Assembly: GCA_938014245.1 (NCBI GenBank)
Contig: CALLSD010000003.1
Location: 1 to 33,262, forward strand
DNA from: an uncultured Actinomyces sp.
GTDB lineage: Bacteria > Actinomycetota > Actinomycetes > Actinomycetales > Actinomycetaceae
Reading direction: 5' to 3'
DNA length: 33,262 bases
Below are positions 30,030-33,262 of the stretch, piece by piece. Position numbers and translations under genes: made by a program. Below the pieces are notes generated by a model, which was not told the origin of the DNA, did no database searches, and worked only from the letters and a program-made list of their open reading frames with translations. Numbering within the stretch: the stretch's first letter is position 1; every line of letters begins with the position of its first letter.

Positions 30030-33000
30030 TTAGTTGCGACGCTTGCGAGCGGTGCCAAGGGCACCCACGCCAGCGGTCAGCAGCATGGCCGTGAGGATTG
30101 CGATCCACTGCGCATCCGAACCGGTCTTCGCCAGGATCGACTTCGCGGGCTGCGAAGGCGTCGGGATCAAGGTGAGCGGGAAGTCAATATCCAAGTTGAC
30201 CTCGCCCTCCGTCACGCTAACGGACTGAGCGGTCGACGCGGCCTCGTAACCGGAAGGAACCTCGATCGACACGGTGTAGGTGCCGGGGAGGACTCCCTCG
30301 AAGCGGTAGCGACCATCGGAGTCGGTCGTCGTGCGCGCAACCTCGGTGCCGGAAGCATCCTTGAGGATCACGGTCACGCCGGGAACTCCGGGCTCGCCAT
30401 TGTCAACGCCGTTGTGGTCCTGATCGTTCCACACGCGGTCGCCGATCGTTGCCGGCTTGACGAAGCCAAAGTCAACGCCCTGGACCGAGGAATCGGTGAT
30501 GGTCACCGGTGCCTGGGTTGCGCCGCGTCCGGTGTAGGCCTGGGTGTTGGTCAGACCGGCCAAGACGCCCGTGTTCGGATCAACGATCGAGACACGGTAG
30601 GTGCCCACTCCGAGGCCAACAAACTGGTAGTTGCCATCGGCATCGGTCACGGTTGTCATGGGGTTGCCATTGTGATCGAGGACGGGGTTGCCATCGCCAT
30701 CGAGCAGGGCGACAGTCACGCCGGCGAAACGCTCTTCGGTCGAGCTCTTGGAGAAGCTTGCATCGGAGTCACGGTAGATCGTGCCACCGAGGTTGTAGCC
30801 GCCCTTGAAGGACGCCGAGGACTCGTTGTTCGTCGGGTTGTCGCCCGCCTGATCCTGGTGGGAGATACGCGCGACGTTCGTGACGAGCGCGCCCGCACCT
30901 TCACCGGTGATCTCGACGGTGATTTCGATGGATTGATCATCACCCTTGGCGATGGTCTCTCCGGACAGGTTCCACACGCCGGTGGTCGCATCGTAGGTGC
31001 CGTCGCCTTCAGCCTTGACGAACTTCACGCCCGCCGGGAGCTTGTCGGAGACGGTGACACCAGTTGCCACACCCGGACCATTGTTGGACAGGGTCAGGGT
31101 GTAGGTGACCTTCTTACCGGGGGTGAACTCGAAGGTTTCCTGATCGACCTCGTCCGGATCGGTGATCGCCTTCTTGATGGCGGTGTCAGCCGAGATTCCG
31201 AAGCCCCAGTCCTGATCAAGGTTCTGGTTCTTCTCGCCCGTCAGAGTCAGGTTAGCCGTGAGCTTCATGGCCGTTGCGAAGGCGGTGGAATCAGCCTTGG
31301 TTGCATCACTGACCACGGTCTTGTTCTCAACATCTCCAGCAGGGGAGTGGGTGAGAACGTCGAGCAGCGGTTCGGCGGTCTGGAGAGTCTCGGGATCGAC
31401 ACTCACCTTGTAGTCGCCGGGCAGCAGGTTCTCGAACTTGTACTTGCCATCCGCATCGGTCGTGGTCTCGTAGGTGCGGGTGATTCCACCCGGGCCGGTC
31501 CAGGTCAAAGTGACCTTCACACCGGGCAGCACCTTGTCGCCAGCGTCGGGAGCATTGCCACCGTTCTGGTTGACGTCGAGGAACAGCTGATCGCCGATGA
31601 CACCGGTACCAACAGCACCGAAGTCAATCGTCTCATCCGTCTGATCCTGAGCCAGGGTGACCGAGGCCGTGGCGCCGTTGGAGTCGAGAGCGCGGTCAGT
31701 TCCGGCATCCGAGGTTGTTGCCTCGTAGCCTGCAGGTGCCTGGAAGGACACCTTGTAGTCACCGGGCAGCAGGTTCTCGAACTTGTACTTGCCATTCGCG
31801 TCGCTCGTCTTCGCTGTCACCGCATTGCCAGAGGCATCGGTCACGGCGGAGCCGTCCGCGTAGGTCAGGGTGACCGTCACGCCGGGCAGAGCCGGTTCGT
31901 CGGCATCCTGAATGCCATCGCGGTTGACGTCCATCCAGGTGTAGTCACCCAGGGATGCGGGCTTGACGAAGCCGAAGTTCACGTCGATAACAGAACCGGT
32001 TTCAGCCTTGATCGTCACCTCAGCGCTGGTCTTGTAGCGACCCGTGTAGGCCTCAAGAGGCTTGGTGCCTGCGAGAGGACCAGAGGTCGGGTTAACAACA
32101 TCCACCTTGTACTCACCCAGGGGAAGACCCGCGAAGGAGTACTTGCCGTCAGCATCGGTCACAGCGGTTACAGGGTTGCCATCCTTGTCGAGGACGGGGG
32201 TGCCGTCCTTCTTGAGGAGCGCAACGGTAACACCCGAGTAGGGGTTTTCACCGTTATCAGAGCTGAAGGATGCGTTGGCATCGTTGTAGAGCTTGCCAGC
32301 GATCGTGTAACCGGCGGTCAAGGGCACCGAGGAGGTGTTGTCCGCGGTCTTATCACCGAACTGATCCTGGTGTTCGATGGTCGCCGTGTTGGTGACGATC
32401 GAACCAGCGGCCTCGGGAGTCACTCGCACGACGATGGTGCGCGTGCGGGTTGCATCCTTCTCGATGACCTCATCGCTCAGGTCCCACTTGCCGGTGGCTG
32501 CATCGTAGGTGCCGTCGCCGGTAGAGCTCACGAAAGTCACACCCGTGGGGAGCTTATCCTGCGCGATGACACCGGTTGCAGGGTTGGGGCCCTCGTTCGT
32601 CAAGGTGATCGTGTAGGTGACAGTCGTGCCGGGGGTGAAGCCGCCCGCGGGCTCGGCTGCCGGATCCGTGATGGTCTTGACGATCGCGGTGTTCGCAGGA
32701 CCGGTGAAAGCCCAGTCCTGAGAATCGTTGCTCATCTTGCCCGGGCTCAGAGTGACCTTCGAGCTCAGGGAGAGCGTCTGGTTCTCTGAGGCGGTCAGAT
32801 TCCCTGAAGGAGCGTGGGTCTGTGCGGTGCACACGGGGCACGCAGTCGTCAGCGAGGCCTGATCAACGGTGACCTTATAGTCGCCGGGGGCCAGGTTCTT
32901 GAACTTGTACTTGCCATTCGCGTCGGTCGTGGTCGTGAGCGTCTTCTCAACACCCGCTGGAGTCTTGAAGGTCAGCGTCACGGTCACGCCCGCCAGGGGC

Positions 33001-33262
33001 TTGTCCGGGCCCGAGGGCGCGGAGCCACCGTTGTTGTCGACGTCCCAGAATAGGGTGTCACCGATCGTGCCGTCGGCGACGAGGCCGAAGTCGACGGTCT
33101 CATCGTTCTGACCCTCGGTGAGCGTCACGGAGCTGTCGGCGCCGTTGGAGTCCTTCTCGCCGTCCGCAGCCGCGTAGCTCTTGGTCGCGGAGTAGCCGGC
33201 GGGAGGAGTGAAGGTGACCTTGTAGTTCTCCTCGCCCGCGTTCGCGACGATCCGATCGACGT
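30030..33262 (-). CDS. Giant wall-anchored adhesin, SdrD/CnaB and DUF11 domains, LAKTG anchor (partial)
   Basis: The visible 1076 residues are the C-terminal part of a surface protein whose start lies beyond the right edge. The order is: end of a B-type domain (NAGEENYKVTFTPPAGYSA), then SdrD-type B domain, DUF11, B, B, and again B, DUF11, B, B. The B domains share IGD-W-D-N-G, TDADGKYKFENLLPGDYKV and FGFVKPA; DUF11 domains share TYTLTLSNNGPGVATGVTVSDKLP. The protein ends with LAKTG (30134-30120), a hydrophobic segment and ARKRRN, a sortase signal. LAXTG signals are preferred by class E sortases, rather than the LPXTG used by the pilins here. The frame is open to the window edge; an apparent ATG/GTG at 33128 lies inside a domain and is not the start. 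A structural adhesin or matrix-binding role is likely. Confidence 0.88.
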   Translation of the reverse strand, partial: VDRIVANAGEENYKVTFTPPAGYSATKSYAAADGEKDSNGADSSVTLTEGQNDETVDFGLVADGTIGDTLFWDVDNNGGSAPSGPDKPLAGVTVTLTFKTPAGVEKTLTTTTDANGKYKFKNLAPGDYKVTVDQASLTTACPVCTAQTHAPSGNLTASENQTLSLSSKVTLSPGKMSNDSQDWAFTGPANTAIVKTITDPAAEPAGGFTPGTTVTYTITLTNEGPNPATGVIAQDKLPTGVTFVSSTGDGTYDAATGKWDLSDEVIEKDATRTRTIVVRVTPEAAGSIVTNTATIEHQDQFGDKTADNTSSVPLTAGYTIAGKLYNDANASFSSDNGENPYSGVTVALLKKDGTPVLDKDGNPVTAVTDADGKYSFAGLPLGEYKVDVVNPTSGPLAGTKPLEAYTGRYKTSAEVTIKAETGSVIDVNFGFVKPASLGDYTWMDVNRDGIQDADEPALPGVTVTLTYADGSAVTDASGNAVTAKTSDANGKYKFENLLPGDYKVSFQAPAGYEATTSDAGTDRALDSNGATASVTLAQDQTDETIDFGAVGTGVIGDQLFLDVNQNGGNAPDAGDKVLPGVKVTLTWTGPGGITRTYETTTDADGKYKFENLLPGDYKVSVDPETLQTAEPLLDVLTHSPAGDVENKTVVSDATKADSTAFATAMKLTANLTLTGEKNQNLDQDWGFGISADTAIKKAITDPDEVDQETFEFTPGKKVTYTLTLSNNGPGVATGVTVSDKLPAGVKFVKAEGDGTYDATTGVWNLSGETIAKGDDQSIEITVEITGEGAGALVTNVARISHQDQAGDNPTNNESSASFKGGYNLGGTIYRDSDASFSKSSTEERFAGVTVALLDGDGNPVLDHNGNPMTTVTDADGNYQFVGLGVGTYRVSIVDPNTGVLAGLTNTQAYTGRGATQAPVTITDSSVQGVDFGFVKPATIGDRVWNDQDHNGVDNGEPGVPGVTVILKDASGTEVARTTTDSDGRYRFEGVLPGTYTVSIEVPSGYEAASTAQSVSVTEGEVNLDIDFPLTLIPTPSQPAKSILAKTGSDAQWIAILTAMLLTAGVGALGTARKRRN
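30170..33065 (-). repeat. Two copies of a 489-residue domain cassette
   Basis: The domain order B-DUF11-B-B is present twice: copy 1 begins at IGDTLFWDV (33065) and copy 2 at IGDQLFLDV (31598), exactly 1467 bp (489 codons) apart. Copy 2 ends near 30170, before the anchor. The residues before copy 1 look like the end of another copy, so at least three are likely. The copies differ by many substitutions, so they are old duplications compared with those of the tip pilin. Confidence 0.8.

Noticed and set aside
30024..32789. 921-codon open frame on the plus strand antisense to the giant adhesin
   Set aside because: It is a GC-rich codon-bias shadow: the minus-strand frame shows repeated domains, sorting signal and terminator, whereas this frame has no recognisable domain or ribosome binding site.
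33126..33128. GTG at 33128 as the start of the giant adhesin
   Set aside because: The frame is open beyond it, and the upstream residues (PPAGYSATK and SNGADSS) continue the same B-type domain pattern, so the true start lies outside the window.

Overview
The window looks like chromosomal DNA of a high-GC actinomycete in the Actinomycetaceae (Actinomyces/Schaalia-like). This is inferred from a class Ib nrdHIE operon with tandem NrdR boxes, a three-gene fimbrial cluster (tip adhesin, shaft fimbrillin, class C sortase) of the Actinomyces fimQ-fimP-srtC1 or fimB-fimA-srtC2 type, and many GTG starts. No IS element, prophage, integrase or CRISPR array was found. The species was not verified by any search.

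Layout, left to right. (1) 1-1516, minus: nrdH-nrdI-nrdE (nrdE runs off the left edge). The operon reads from a promoter region with two NrdR boxes and has a terminator-like hairpin between nrdH and nrdI. (2) 1517-2244: a long AT-richer divergent regulatory region with a CRP/GlxR-like palindrome and an 11-bp direct repeat next to the pilus start. (3) 2245-9662, plus: the pilus operon, with a 1497-aa repeat-containing LPVSG tip/adhesin pilin, a 541-aa LPVTG shaft pilin, a strong hairpin, and a class C sortase. (4) 9745-11478, minus: L-serine dehydratase. (5) 11608-14250, plus: luxS, MTA/SAH nucleosidase, a low-molecular-weight tyrosine phosphatase and a lysozyme-fold-like lipoprotein, closely spaced; the first two together recycle S-adenosylhomocysteine and make AI-2. 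(6) 14348-15439, plus: a degenerate ROK-family protein without a helix-turn-helix. (7) 15542-22232, minus: a PRPP-binding phosphoribosyltransferase, a SprT-like metalloprotein, a very large HrpA-type DEAH helicase and an alpha/beta hydrolase. (8) 22401-26216, plus: a YtxH-like small protein, a ferritin-like/VIT1 metal transporter fusion, a TRIC-type channel and an APC amino-acid permease. (9) 26415-27345: a secreted HNH nuclease and tRNA-Arg(ACG). (10) 27599-29545, plus: an NCS2 purine permease fused to a C-terminal OHCU-decarboxylase-like domain that has lost its catalytic His. (11) 29546-29954: a non-coding stretch with a strong hairpin, a polypyrimidine tract and a striking 20-bp-phased array of GAGCTAA-type motifs. 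(12) 30030-33262, minus: the C-terminal 1076 residues of a giant SdrD/CnaB/DUF11 surface protein ending in an LAKTG sorting signal, built of repeated 489-residue cassettes.

The window is dominated by cell-surface biology (a pilus, a second wall-anchored adhesin, secreted lipoprotein and nuclease) interleaved with housekeeping genes. The points most worth following up are the permease-OHCU fusion with its altered active site, the 20-bp-phased motif array, the degenerate ROK protein, and the regulatory hairpins and operator-like sites in the nrd and pilus operons.
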